64,000 bases of DNA, taken from the NCBI GenBank assembly GCA_963781285.1, contig CAWAFI010000024.1:67335-131334 (forward strand). Reading direction: 5' to 3'. Of this stretch, positions 35,667-44,666 are shown one piece after another. Every line of letters begins with the position of its first letter. Position 1 is the first letter of the stretch. The stretch is from CAIWHR01 sp963781285 (lineage in GTDB: Bacteria > Pseudomonadota > Gammaproteobacteria > Burkholderiales > Casimicrobiaceae). The notes under the pieces were generated by a model. It did not search any database. It was not told the origin of the DNA and saw nothing but the letters and a program-made list of their open reading frames with translations. Made by a program: the position numbers and the translations under genes.

Positions 35667-36404
35667 CTACATCGCCACGTTTCGTCCGCCGTCGACGTTG
35701 ATCGTCTCGCCGGTCACGTAACTGGCGTCGGCGAGCAGGAAGTAGACGGCCTTCGCGATGTCCTCGGGCGTGCCTTCGCGCTTCAGCAGCGTGTGCGAAA
35801 TGATCCGCTGCCGCGAGAGCTCATCGAAGGATTCGTCGTCGGGCCACAGGATCGGGCCCGGGGCGACCGCGTTGACGCGCACTTCGGGCGCCAGCTCGCG
35901 CGCCAGCGACCGGGTGAGCGCAACGAGCCCGGCTTTGGCGATCGAATAGACGACGTAGCTCTTGAGCGGCCGCTCGGCGTGGATATCGGTGATGTTGACG
36001 ATCGCGCCCTGGGCCTTTTTGAGCGCCGGTGCCGCCGCCTGCGCGAGGAACAGCGGCGCCCGAAGGTTGGTGCCGATCAGGTCGTCCCAGTTCGTCGCGG
36101 TGACGTCGCCGATTGGCGTCGCGTAGAACGACGAGGCATTGTTGACGAGCGCGTCGAGATGGCCGAAGCGCTGCACTGTCTGGTCGACGATCGCCGGCAG
36201 CTTGTTGAGGTCGAGGAGATCCGCCTGGATCAGCGCGACCGAATCGGCGCGCACGTGATTCAGCTCGGCCTGCAGCAGCCGCGCTTCGCCGGCCGAGGCG
36301 CGGTAGTGAAGCATCAGGTCCGCGCCGCGCGCATGCAGGCGACGGCAGATCGCGGCGCCGACGCGCTTGGCGCCGCCGGTGATCAAGACGACCTTGCCCT
36401 GCAC
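35667..36404 (-). CDS. Pteridine reductase-like SDR
   Basis: The 245-residue SDR has the Arg-containing cofactor motif TGGAKRVGAAICRRLHARGA, which is typical of PTR1-type pteridine reductases preferring NADPH. It also has LVNNASSFYATPIGDV, the active-site region (YSIAKAGLVALTRSLA) and GPILWPDDE, VDGGRNVAM. Such enzymes reduce dihydrobiopterin or dihydrofolate and can back up folate reductase (compare FolM). The gene is divergent from a MidA-type methyltransferase, a common pairing in betaproteobacteria. Confidence 0.88.
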   Translation of the reverse strand: MQGKVVLITGGAKRVGAAICRRLHARGADLMLHYRASAGEARLLQAELNHVRADSVALIQADLLDLNKLPAIVDQTVQRFGHLDALVNNASSFYATPIGDVTATNWDDLIGTNLRAPLFLAQAAAPALKKAQGAIVNITDIHAERPLKSYVVYSIAKAGLVALTRSLARELAPEVRVNAVAPGPILWPDDESFDELSRQRIISHTLLKREGTPEDIAKAVYFLLADASYVTGETINVDGGRNVAM

Positions 36405-36497
36405 GCCGCACTCCCGGAATCCGCGTTAGACTCGGGCGCAATCTAGCACATCGATCGCCGCGCCGCACCGACGGCGCCCGCGCGCCTCTCCCCCGCC

Positions 36498-37658
36498 GTG
36501 GCCGACCTCCCGCTTCCCGACCTCGACGCCCGCACGCACAGCGAGCGTGTCGTCGCGCACCTGCGTGCGGCCATCGCCACTGCCGGCGGATGGATCTCGT
36601 TCGCGCGCTACATGGGCCTCGCGTTGTACGCGCCCCGACTGGGCTACTACGCAGCGGGGGCGACGAAACTGGGCGCGGCCGGGGACTTCGTGACCGCACC
36701 GGAACTGACGCCGCTGTTCGCCGCGGCGCTTGCCACACAGGTCGTCGAGATTCTCGCTGTGACCAGTCGGCGCGAGGTCGTGGAGCTTGGTGGCGGGAGC
36801 GGCCGGCTCGCCGCCGAATTGCTCAATGCACTGGCGGCGCGCGATGCGCTGCCTTCGCGCTACGCGATTCTCGAGCCATCCCCCGACTTGCGCGAACGGC
36901 AGCGCGCGACGATCGCACGTGACGCCTTGCGGCATGTTGCCCGTGTCGAATGGGTCGCTGCGCTGCCGCCCGTCATCGACGGTGCCGTGATCGCGAACGA
37001 AGTGCTGGATGCGATGCCGGTCCACCTGATCGCGCGGCGCGGCACCGAATGGTTGGAGCAAGGCGTGACGTGGGACGACGCGCGCGGGGCCTTCGCATGG
37101 CGCGCACGAGCCGCCGAGGCGCGGCTCGCGGCGTTGGCCGCCACCCGTTTTCCCGCAGCCGGCGATTACTTGAGCGAGATCAATCCGGCGGCCGAGGCGC
37201 TGGTCGAGGATATTGGCAGAAGGCTTGGTCGCGGCGCGGCACTCGTCGTCGACTATGGTTTCCCCGCCGCGGAGTACTACCATCCCCAACGCAGCCACGG
37301 AACGTTGATGTGTCATTACCGCCACCGCTCGCACGACGATCCGTTTCTCTGGCCTGGCCTGACCGACATCACCGCGCACGTCGACTTCACCGCGGTCGCA
37401 AACGCCGGTGAGCGGGGCGGGCTCGCCGTGGCCGGGTTCACGAGCCAGGCGCCGTTCCTCATGGGCTGCGGCATCCTCGACGCTTTGGCCGCAACTGGCG
37501 CGCCCGGATCCATCGGGTATATCAAAGCCACGGCGCCGGTGCAGAAGCTCTTGTCGCCGGCCGAGATGGGCGAACTCTTCAAAGTGCTCGCACTCGCAAA
37601 ATCGAACGACATCGACTGGCTCGGTTTCGCGCTCGCCGACCGCAGCCATCGACTCTAG
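36498..37658 (+). CDS. MidA/NDUFAF7-family SAM-dependent methyltransferase
   Basis: The 386-residue protein starts from a GTG at 36498. The family shows GGWISFARYMGLALYAPRLGYY near the N-terminus, GDFVTAPELTPLFAAALA, the SAM motif VVELGGGSGRLAAELL, ANEVLDAMPVHL and LVVDYGFPAAEYYHP. The human relative NDUFAF7 methylates an Arg of a complex I subunit; the bacterial substrate is not established. It ends 19 bases before an acyl-CoA ligase gene on the same strand. Confidence 0.9.
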   Translation: MADLPLPDLDARTHSERVVAHLRAAIATAGGWISFARYMGLALYAPRLGYYAAGATKLGAAGDFVTAPELTPLFAAALATQVVEILAVTSRREVVELGGGSGRLAAELLNALAARDALPSRYAILEPSPDLRERQRATIARDALRHVARVEWVAALPPVIDGAVIANEVLDAMPVHLIARRGTEWLEQGVTWDDARGAFAWRARAAEARLAALAATRFPAAGDYLSEINPAAEALVEDIGRRLGRGAALVVDYGFPAAEYYHPQRSHGTLMCHYRHRSHDDPFLWPGLTDITAHVDFTAVANAGERGGLAVAGFTSQAPFLMGCGILDALAATGAPGSIGYIKATAPVQKLLSPAEMGELFKVLALAKSNDIDWLGFALADRSHRL

Positions 37659-37676
37659 ACGAAAACGGACCCGCTG

Positions 37677-39263
37677 ATGGAAACGCCGATCGCAACCAAC
37701 AGCCTCGTGCTCGGCTCGCTGCCCGCGCGGCACGCGCGCTACCGCCCTCACCACACGGCGGTGATCATCGCGCCACGGGCACAAGGCGAGCGGGAGATCC
37801 GCCTCACGTGGCGTGAGTTCGACGCCTACGTCAATCGGTGGGCGAATGCGCTGGCAACGCTCGGCGTCGACCGCGGCGACCGGGTGGCGACGGTGCTCAC
37901 CAATTCGCTGGAGCTGCTCGCGACGTATTGGTCATGCGCGAAGCTGGGCGCGGCGGCGGTGCCGCTGTCGCCGCTCCTGACCGCGACGGGCCTTGAGTCG
38001 CTGCTCTCCGATGGGGCGCCCAAGGTCGTGCTCGCGTCGTCCGACCAGCTCGCGATGCTGGACGACGTGCGGCAGCGCCTGCCCTTCACGCCGGCGTGGG
38101 TGCTGATCGACGCAGCGGCCGACGACGAGGCGGCGGGCTATCGCGCATTCGGACTGCTGCATGGCGAGGCAAGCGACGCGGCGCCGGCCGCGCACGTCGA
38201 GGCCGGCGATCTGCTGACGCTGATGTACACGTCGGGGACCACCGGATTGCCGAAGGGTATCCAGCACACGCATTTCATTCGCGCGATGTACGCGACGACG
38301 CTGGCGAACTCGTGGCGGATGGCGCCGGAGTCCGTCGTTCTGCACTCCGGCGCGATCGTCTTCAATGGCGCGATGACGACGATGTTTCCCGCGTTCATGC
38401 AGGGCGCCACGTTCGTGCTGCACCGCGCGTTCGATGCCGAGGCGTTCATCGCCACGGTCGAGCGCGAGCGCGTCACGCACACGATGCTGGTGCCTTCGCA
38501 GATCATCGCCATCCTCAACGCGAAGCGCTTCGATCCGTCGCGCCTGACCTCGCTCGAAATGATCCTGTCGCTGGGCGCGCCGTTGCACCAGGAATACAAG
38601 GACCGGCTGAATGCACTTCTGCCGCGCCGTTTCTACGAACTGTATGGCCTGACCGAAGGCTTCATCACGGTGCTCGATCGCGACGACGCCGAACGCAAAT
38701 CGGGCAGCGTCGGCGTGCCGCCGCCGTTCTACGAGATGCGGATCGTCGGCGAGGACGGGGGCGACGTGCCGCAAGGTAGGATCGGCGAGATCGTCGGCCG
38801 CGGGCCGATCACGATGCCCGGCTACTACAACCGCGTCGAGCAGACGACGCAGGCGCTGCGTGACGGCTGGCTCTTCAGCGGCGATCTCGGCTACGTGGAC
38901 GAGGACGGCTTTCTCTACCTCGTGGACCGCAAGAAGGACATGATCGACACCGGCGGCATGAAGGTGTACCCGAAGGACGTCGAGGAGATCGCCGCACACC
39001 ATCCGGCGATCCTCGAGGTCGCGGTGTTCGGGATTCCGCACGACAAGTGGGGCGAGACGCCGGTTGCGGCCGTCGTGCTGCGCGAGCCGGGAAGCGCCGG
39101 CGCCGACGAGCTGAAGGCGTGGATCAACGCGCGGGTGGCCGCGAAGTACCAGCGGCTCGAGCGCGTGATCGTGATGGACGACTTTCCACGCAACGCCGCC
39201 GGCAAGACGCTGAAGCGCGAGATGCGGGCACCGTTCTGGGAGGGGCGCGAGAAGAAGATCTGA
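37677..39263 (+). CDS. Acyl-CoA synthetase (AMP-forming)
   Basis: The 528-residue adenylate-forming enzyme shows P-loop LMYTSGTTGLPKGIQHTH, YELYGLTEGF, DGWLFSGDLGYVDEDGFLYL, DRKKDMIDTGGMKVYPKDVE and the C-terminal catalytic Lys in NAAGKTLKREM. It activates a carboxylic acid to its CoA ester through an acyl-AMP. The acid is not identifiable. It converges on the minus-strand catabolic run that ends at 39321 and could feed it. Confidence 0.9.
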   Translation: METPIATNSLVLGSLPARHARYRPHHTAVIIAPRAQGEREIRLTWREFDAYVNRWANALATLGVDRGDRVATVLTNSLELLATYWSCAKLGAAAVPLSPLLTATGLESLLSDGAPKVVLASSDQLAMLDDVRQRLPFTPAWVLIDAAADDEAAGYRAFGLLHGEASDAAPAAHVEAGDLLTLMYTSGTTGLPKGIQHTHFIRAMYATTLANSWRMAPESVVLHSGAIVFNGAMTTMFPAFMQGATFVLHRAFDAEAFIATVERERVTHTMLVPSQIIAILNAKRFDPSRLTSLEMILSLGAPLHQEYKDRLNALLPRRFYELYGLTEGFITVLDRDDAERKSGSVGVPPPFYEMRIVGEDGGDVPQGRIGEIVGRGPITMPGYYNRVEQTTQALRDGWLFSGDLGYVDEDGFLYLVDRKKDMIDTGGMKVYPKDVEEIAAHHPAILEVAVFGIPHDKWGETPVAAVVLREPGSAGADELKAWINARVAAKYQRLERVIVMDDFPRNAAGKTLKREMRAPFWEGREKKI

Positions 39264-39320
39264 CGGTGGCGGTGCGAGCCTGGGAGCAGGGCCCCCACGC
39301 TTGCGCCTGGCCGGCGGCTC

Positions 39321-39968
39321 TCATCCGGTGCCGGCGAGCATGAGGAAGATCGGAAAGGCGCGCGGTTTGCCCGCAACCTCTTTCTTCATCTCGAACGCTG
39401 TGCTGAAGCGGACCGATGCAAACCCGGCGCGGCGGACCTTCGCCGCCAGGTCGTCGCGATCGAACCCACGGTGACCGTCGAAGCCGGGACCGTGGAAAGA
39501 GCCATCCTCGGCGTCGAGATCGGCGATGCACAGGAATCCCCTCGGCCGCAGCACGTCACGGAAGCGCCGCAGGATGCCGTCGGTATCCGGGATGTGATGC
39601 AGCGTCATCGCCGAGAAGACGACGTCGAAGCGGCGGCCGGGCAGCGGGTCGGTCAGCAGATCGAGCTTCATTGCGCGCATCCGCGCGTCGCCCGCCGCCA
39701 CGATCTTCTGCGCCGCAACGGCAAGCATCCCGTCGGACACGTCGGCCAGCGTGATGTCGGCAAGATGCGGGCGCAGCATGAAGCCGATGAGCCCGGTACC
39801 GCATCCGTATTCGAGCGCGTCCATCGCGCCGGCGAGCGGGACCTCGCGCACGATCGCATCGGCGATCGCCCGTGCCCGCTCGACCTTCGTGGGGTCGTCA
39901 TCCCACGTCGCCGCGCGCGCATCGAAATCGCTGACCGCGTGACCCGATGGGGAGTGCGGTCGATTCAT
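39321..39968 (-). CDS. Class I SAM-dependent methyltransferase
   Basis: The 215-residue protein starts at 39968, its ATG overlapping the stop of the MmgE/PrpD gene. Motifs are FDARAATWDDDPTKVERARA, SAM-binding DALEYGCGTGLIGFML, VVFSAMTLHHIPDTDGILRR and LRPRGFLCIADLDAEDGSFHG. This is a small-molecule methyltransferase of the Methyltransf_11/25 type. It is the last gene of the catabolic run; a methyl transfer step is not obviously needed there, so its link may be regulatory or incidental. Confidence 0.85.
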   Translation of the reverse strand: MNRPHSPSGHAVSDFDARAATWDDDPTKVERARAIADAIVREVPLAGAMDALEYGCGTGLIGFMLRPHLADITLADVSDGMLAVAAQKIVAAGDARMRAMKLDLLTDPLPGRRFDVVFSAMTLHHIPDTDGILRRFRDVLRPRGFLCIADLDAEDGSFHGPGFDGHRGFDRDDLAAKVRRAGFASVRFSTAFEMKKEVAGKPRAFPIFLMLAGTG

Positions 39969-41395
39969 CGCGACGAAACGGCGCGAGGGAGGCTGGAAGC
40001 GGCCGCGACGCCGTCGCCGATCGACGCGGAAAGCAGCGTGCCGACGCGCGGCGCGGCGCCGAGCGCGAAGATCCGGCCCGCGGCTGCGCAAACTTCGGCG
40101 GCGCTCGCAGCGCCGCCGAAATCAGCGAGGCGAACCGCCTTCTCCTCGACTTCGGCCCGCGTAAGGGTGTTGCCGGGATCGCCCTTGGGTTCGTCGACGC
40201 GGGCGGACAGCGTGCGGCCGTCCGTCGTCTCGACCTCGACCTTGCCGATCCAGCGTTGCGGATAGGCGGCGTCGACGTCAGCATCCAGAACCATCCGAAC
40301 CCGATCGCGCAGCGCGACGACACGCGGGTCACGGAAATGCCGTTCGAACTCCTGCAACCCGGCGCGCCGGAACGTCGCGATCACGCCGAGCACCGTGCCC
40401 ATCGAGAACTTCGCCTGGTGCACAGTCTTCGGGTCGACGACCGGGCCCAGCACATCGATCGCGGCTTGATGAACACGTGCGGTGACGCCGGCGATCTGCT
40501 CCGGTGCGAGATCGTTGGCGACGACGGTCTGCAACAGGGCGTCGGCAGCCGGGTGCGTGTGCCGGCATGACGCGTGATACTTGAACGACGTCTCGGCGAG
40601 CGCCCAGCGCTCGCCCAGCCGATCGGTGAGCCGCGCCGGATCGGCATCCGTCGACATACCGGCCGCCATTCCCTGCTTTCCTTCGAGAATGCGTTTGGCG
40701 CCGGTGAAGCCGTCCCGCGCGAGATAGGCGGCGAGCAGCCCATCGCTCGCGGCCTTCGCCGTGTGCAACTGTTTCGAATCGGCGGCGTCGCGCAGGAATT
40801 CCCACAGTCCCGCAGCCTGCGTGCCGGCGGAGCCGAACGCGTGCTGCATCTGCTCGGCAGAAAGCCCCAGCACGCGGCCGGCCGCGGCCGCTGCGGCGAG
40901 GGTGCCCGCAGTGCCGGTCGTGTGGAACACCTTGTAATGCGAGCGGCCGAGGAACTCGCCGACGCGAATGCCGACTTCGTAACCCGCGACGGCGGCGGTC
41001 AGCAAATCCCGCCCCGAACAGCCCTTACCCTGTGCGACGGCAAGCGCCGGCGGAAAAACGACGGCACCGGGGTGGAACACGGAGCCATTGTGGACGTCGT
41101 CCTGCTCCGCGAAATGCGATGCCGCGGCATTGACCATCGCGGCGAAGAACGGCGAGGTCTGCCGGCGCGAGATCAGCACTTCGGACGGGCCTTCTGCAGG
41201 CCCCATCTGCCGCGCGAAGCGCTCGATCGACTCGACGGCGCGGGCCCCATTGCCGGCGAGCGCCGAGCCGAACCAGTCGAGCAGCAGGTCCTCGGCGCGC
41301 CGCACGACCGGCACCGGGATGGCGTCGAAAGATAGCATGCTCGCGAAACGCGCGAGTGTCGCAGTGGGATTGGGATCAGGGTTCGAAATCGTCAT
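39965..41395 (-). CDS. MmgE/PrpD family protein
   Basis: The 476-residue protein has family signatures RRAEDLLLDWFGSALAG, HFAEQDDVHNGSVFHPGAVV, ALAVAQGKGCSGRDLLTAAVAGYEV, KVFHTTGTAGTLAAAAAAG and YHASCRHTHPAADALL. The family includes 2-methylcitrate dehydratase (PrpD) and cis-aconitate decarboxylase. No 2-methylcitrate synthase or lyase gene is nearby, so a different hydroxy- or unsaturated polycarboxylate is likely. Its start overlaps the stop of the CoA-transferase gene, and its stop overlaps the methyltransferase start. Confidence 0.9.
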   Translation of the reverse strand: MTISNPDPNPTATLARFASMLSFDAIPVPVVRRAEDLLLDWFGSALAGNGARAVESIERFARQMGPAEGPSEVLISRRQTSPFFAAMVNAAASHFAEQDDVHNGSVFHPGAVVFPPALAVAQGKGCSGRDLLTAAVAGYEVGIRVGEFLGRSHYKVFHTTGTAGTLAAAAAAGRVLGLSAEQMQHAFGSAGTQAAGLWEFLRDAADSKQLHTAKAASDGLLAAYLARDGFTGAKRILEGKQGMAAGMSTDADPARLTDRLGERWALAETSFKYHASCRHTHPAADALLQTVVANDLAPEQIAGVTARVHQAAIDVLGPVVDPKTVHQAKFSMGTVLGVIATFRRAGLQEFERHFRDPRVVALRDRVRMVLDADVDAAYPQRWIGKVEVETTDGRTLSARVDEPKGDPGNTLTRAEVEEKAVRLADFGGAASAAEVCAAAGRIFALGAAPRVGTLLSASIGDGVAAASSLPRAVSSR

Positions 41396-42573
41396 CAGAT
41401 CGCCTTGTCCGCACGCAGCCGGGCGATCGTGGCGCCGTCGTAGCCCAGCTCGCGCAGGATCGCGTCGGTATGCTGCCCGAGCGCCGGCACGGTGTCCATC
41501 CGCGGCGACGAAGTCGGCGCGACACCGGGCGGCACCAATGCGGGCACCTTGCCTGCCGGCGTCTCGACGTCGACCCAGCGCTGGCGCGCCTTCAGTTGCG
41601 CATGTGCCCACACCTCGTGCATGTCGTTCATTCGCGCGTTGGCGATGCCGGCGGCGTCCAGCCGCTCGATCACCTGCGCGGCGGTGAGCGAAGTGAAGGC
41701 GTCGACGATGATCGCGCGGAGTTCGTCGCGCGCGGTCGTGCGGCGCGAATTCGAGGCAAAGCGCTCGTCGGTCGCGAGCGCCGGTTGGCCGAGCACCTCG
41801 CCGCAGAACACCGCCCACTCGCGCTCGTTCTGCAGGCCGAGCATCACGATCTTGCCGTCACCGGCGGGGAACGGGCCGTACGGATAGATGGTCGCGTGCG
41901 CGGCGCCGGCGCGTGGCGGCGGCTCGGCGCCGTCGAACGCGTAATAGAGCGGATAGCTCATCCATTCGACCATGCTCTCCAGCATCGACACGTCGATCGC
42001 GGCGCCGCGGCCGGTCTTGCCGCGTTCGATCAGCGCGGCGAGGATGTTCGAGTACGCGTACATCCCCGCGGCGATGTCGGCGATCGAGCAGCCGGCCTTC
42101 GCCGGCGCATCCGACTGTCCGGTGATCGAGAGAAAGCCCGATTCGCTCTGGATCAGGAGGTCGTAGGCCTTCTTGTCGCGGTACGGGCCGTCCGCGCCGT
42201 AGCCCGAGATGTCGCAGACAATCAAGCGCGGGTTCCTTCCGCGCAGTCCTTCAAACGCGAGACCCAGCCGTGCCGCCGCGCCCGGCGCCAGGTTCTGCAC
42301 GAGCACGTCGGCGCGGCCGACGAGCGCCCCGAGGATCCTCGCCGCTTCCGGATGCTTGACGTCGAGCGTTAGGCTCTCCTTCGACCGGTTGGTCCAGACG
42401 AAGTGCGACGCGAGCCCACGCACGCGCTCGTCGTAACCGCGCGCGAAGTCGCCGACCCCCGGCCGCTCGATCTTGATCACACGCGCGCCCAGGTCCGCGA
42501 GTTGCCGCGTGCAGAACGGCGCCGCGATCGCGTGTTCCAGCGTGATGACGGTGATGCCGGCGAGAGGGCGCAT
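41395..42573 (-). CDS. Class III (CaiB/BaiF) CoA-transferase
   Basis: The 392-residue protein has LAGITVITLEHAIAAPFCTR, the CoA-binding DLGARVIKIERPGVGDFAR, LTLDVKHPEAARIL, ADVLVQNLAPGAAARLGL and SIADIAAGMYAYSNILAALI, where the Asp is the expected catalytic residue. It moves CoA between carboxylic acids without ATP. Together with the adjacent acyl-CoA dehydrogenase and hydratase it suggests activation of a dicarboxylate imported by the TRAP-type binding protein. The coupled overlap (ATGA) with the MmgE/PrpD gene supports one operon. Confidence 0.92.
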   Translation of the reverse strand: MRPLAGITVITLEHAIAAPFCTRQLADLGARVIKIERPGVGDFARGYDERVRGLASHFVWTNRSKESLTLDVKHPEAARILGALVGRADVLVQNLAPGAAARLGLAFEGLRGRNPRLIVCDISGYGADGPYRDKKAYDLLIQSESGFLSITGQSDAPAKAGCSIADIAAGMYAYSNILAALIERGKTGRGAAIDVSMLESMVEWMSYPLYYAFDGAEPPPRAGAAHATIYPYGPFPAGDGKIVMLGLQNEREWAVFCGEVLGQPALATDERFASNSRRTTARDELRAIIVDAFTSLTAAQVIERLDAAGIANARMNDMHEVWAHAQLKARQRWVDVETPAGKVPALVPPGVAPTSSPRMDTVPALGQHTDAILRELGYDGATIARLRADKAI

Positions 42574-42584
42574 CGCGGTGACGA

Positions 42585-43745
42585 TCAGAAGGAGCGGGGA
42601 AGGCCCAGCACATGCTCCGCGATGTAGGACAAGATCAGGTTGGTCGAGATCGGCGCCACCTGATAGAGCCGGGTTTCGCGGAACTTGCGCTCTACGTCGT
42701 ACTCGACGGCGAAGCCGAAGCCGCCGTGGAACTGCAGGCACGCGTTCGCCGCCTCCCACGACGCGTCGGCGGCGAGCAGCTTCGCCATGTTCGCTTCCGC
42801 TCCGCACGGCTGGTGCCCGTCGAACAGCGCGCACGCCTTGAACCGCATCAGGTTCGCCGCCTCGACGTTGACGTACGCGCGCGCGATCGGGAAGGCGACG
42901 CCCTGGTTCTGTCCGATCGGCCGGCCGAACACGATGCGCTCCTTCGCGTACGCAGCGACCTTGTCGATGAACCAGTACCCGTCGCCGATGCACTCGGCGG
43001 CGATCAGCGTGCGCTCCGCGTTGAGGCCGTCGAGGATGTACTTGAAGCCCTTGCCTTCCTCGCCGATCAGGTTCGCGGCCGGAATCTCGAGGTTGTCGAA
43101 GAACAGCTCGTTGGTCTCGTGGTTGACCATGTTGGCGATCGGCTTCACCGTCATGCCATGGCCGATCGCGTCGCGCAGGTCGACGACGAAGACCGACATC
43201 CCTTCCGAGCGCTTCTTGACTTCCGCGACGGGCGTCGTGCGCGCGAGCAGGATCATGAGGTCGGAGTGCAGGACGCGCGAGATCCACACTTTCTGCCCGT
43301 TGACGAGGTAGCGATCGCCCTTCCTGACTGCGATGGTGCGAATCTTCGTCGTGTCGGTGCCGGTGGTGGGCTCGGTGACGCCCATCGACTGCAGGCGCAG
43401 CTCCCCGCTCGCGATCTTCGGCAGGTACGTTCGTTTCTGCGCCTCCGACCCATGCCGCAGCAGCGTCCCCATGTTGTACATCTGGCCGTGGCAGGCGCCG
43501 GAGTTGCCGCCGCAGTGGTTGATCTCCTCCATGATGATCGATGCTTCGGTCAGGCCCAACCCGGACCCGCCGTATTCCTGCGGAATCAGCGCGGCGAGCC
43601 AGCCGGCCTTGGTCAGCGCGTCGACGAACGCCTCGGGATAGCCGCGCGCCTCGTCGATCCGGCGGAAGTACTCCGCGGGGAACTGCGCGCAGAGATCGCG
43701 GATCGCGTCGCGGATGTCCTGGTGCGATTCCGGCGGATTCGACAT
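42585..43745 (-). CDS. Acyl-CoA dehydrogenase
   Basis: The 386-residue flavoprotein has ALIPQEYGGSGLGLTEASII, LQSMGVTEPTTGTDTTKIRT, GDRYLVNGQKVWISRVLHSD and NACLQFHGGFGFAVEYDVER. The C-terminal site that usually reads YEGTSEI, with the catalytic base Glu, here reads LYQVAPISTN. The base may therefore sit elsewhere, as in isovaleryl-CoA-type enzymes. It introduces a double bond into an acyl-CoA and passes electrons to ETF. It is 11 bases upstream of the CoA-transferase start. Confidence 0.92.
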   Translation of the reverse strand: MSNPPESHQDIRDAIRDLCAQFPAEYFRRIDEARGYPEAFVDALTKAGWLAALIPQEYGGSGLGLTEASIIMEEINHCGGNSGACHGQMYNMGTLLRHGSEAQKRTYLPKIASGELRLQSMGVTEPTTGTDTTKIRTIAVRKGDRYLVNGQKVWISRVLHSDLMILLARTTPVAEVKKRSEGMSVFVVDLRDAIGHGMTVKPIANMVNHETNELFFDNLEIPAANLIGEEGKGFKYILDGLNAERTLIAAECIGDGYWFIDKVAAYAKERIVFGRPIGQNQGVAFPIARAYVNVEAANLMRFKACALFDGHQPCGAEANMAKLLAADASWEAANACLQFHGGFGFAVEYDVERKFRETRLYQVAPISTNLILSYIAEHVLGLPRSF

Positions 43746-43778
43746 GGATTGGCTCCCGAATCGGCGGGCGACCTCGCG

Positions 43779-44633
43779 TCAGCGCAGGGTCACCGTCGCC
43801 TCCATCGCCAGGTGGCCGTCGGCATTCTGCGCCCACATGCGGACCGCCCTTGCATCGGGACCGCGCGTCCCGCATACGGCGAACGGCGCGATATCGAACA
43901 GCGGCATTACGGCGCGGAACGAAAACGTTGCGATTTCCGCCGGTGCGACATGGTCGCGCGCGAGATCGACGAGCAGCGTCGCGATCAACGGCCCATGCAC
44001 GACGAGTCCGGGGTAGCCCTCGACCTCGACGACGTAGCGCCGGTCGTAGTGGATCCGGTGGCCATTGAACGTCAGCGCCGAGTAGCGGAACAGCAGGACG
44101 TCATCCGGGACCACCTCCTGGCGCCACGCCGCATCGGAAGGCGCGGGCCGCGGAGCCGGCGCGGGATCCCCGGCGCGCGGCGGATCGCGGTAGACGATGT
44201 CGTGCTCCTCGACGATCGCGAGCTCGCCGCGCGCGCTGATCTCGTGCCGCACGAGCACGAACACCAGTGCGCCGGTACGGCCCGGCTTCTCGTCGACCTT
44301 GGCGATCGTCGATGTGCGTTCAATCGCATCGCCGACGCGCACGGGGTGGCGGAATTCGAGCCGCCCGCCCGCCCACATCCGCCGCGGCAGCGGCACCGGC
44401 GGCAGGAAGCCGCCGCGTCGCGCGTGCCCGTCGGGGCCGACTTCGGAGCGGCGATAGAGCGGCAGGAAGTAGAGCCAGTGGCGCAGCGGCGCGATTGCGC
44501 CGCCCTCGACGGGTTCCGGGTCGTCGCGGTCGAGCGTCGCGGCCAGCGCCGCGAGCGGAACCGGCGTCACTCGATCGACGCGGCGCTCGGTGCGCCCGAC
44601 CCAGGACTTCACGTCGATGTGACCTTCGGCCAT
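43779..44633 (-). CDS. MaoC/hotdog-fold hydratase (mesaconyl-C4-CoA hydratase-like)
   Basis: The 284-residue double-hotdog protein has an N-terminal FAS1-like dehydratase half (WLYFLPLYRRSEVGPDGHAR, PRRMWAGGRLEF) and a C-terminal MaoC half with the catalytic Asn/His region YSALTFNGHRIHYDRRYV and EGYPGLVVHGPL. This layout is that of mesaconyl-C4-CoA hydratase and related beta-hydroxyacyl-CoA dehydratases. It would hydrate the enoyl-CoA made by the adjacent dehydrogenase. The exact substrate is not fixed by sequence. Confidence 0.85.
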   Translation of the reverse strand: MAEGHIDVKSWVGRTERRVDRVTPVPLAALAATLDRDDPEPVEGGAIAPLRHWLYFLPLYRRSEVGPDGHARRGGFLPPVPLPRRMWAGGRLEFRHPVRVGDAIERTSTIAKVDEKPGRTGALVFVLVRHEISARGELAIVEEHDIVYRDPPRAGDPAPAPRPAPSDAAWRQEVVPDDVLLFRYSALTFNGHRIHYDRRYVVEVEGYPGLVVHGPLIATLLVDLARDHVAPAEIATFSFRAVMPLFDIAPFAVCGTRGPDARAVRMWAQNADGHLAMEATVTLR

Positions 44634-44666
44634 GGCTCACCCGCAGCGCGCGCTGTCCGTCTTGCG

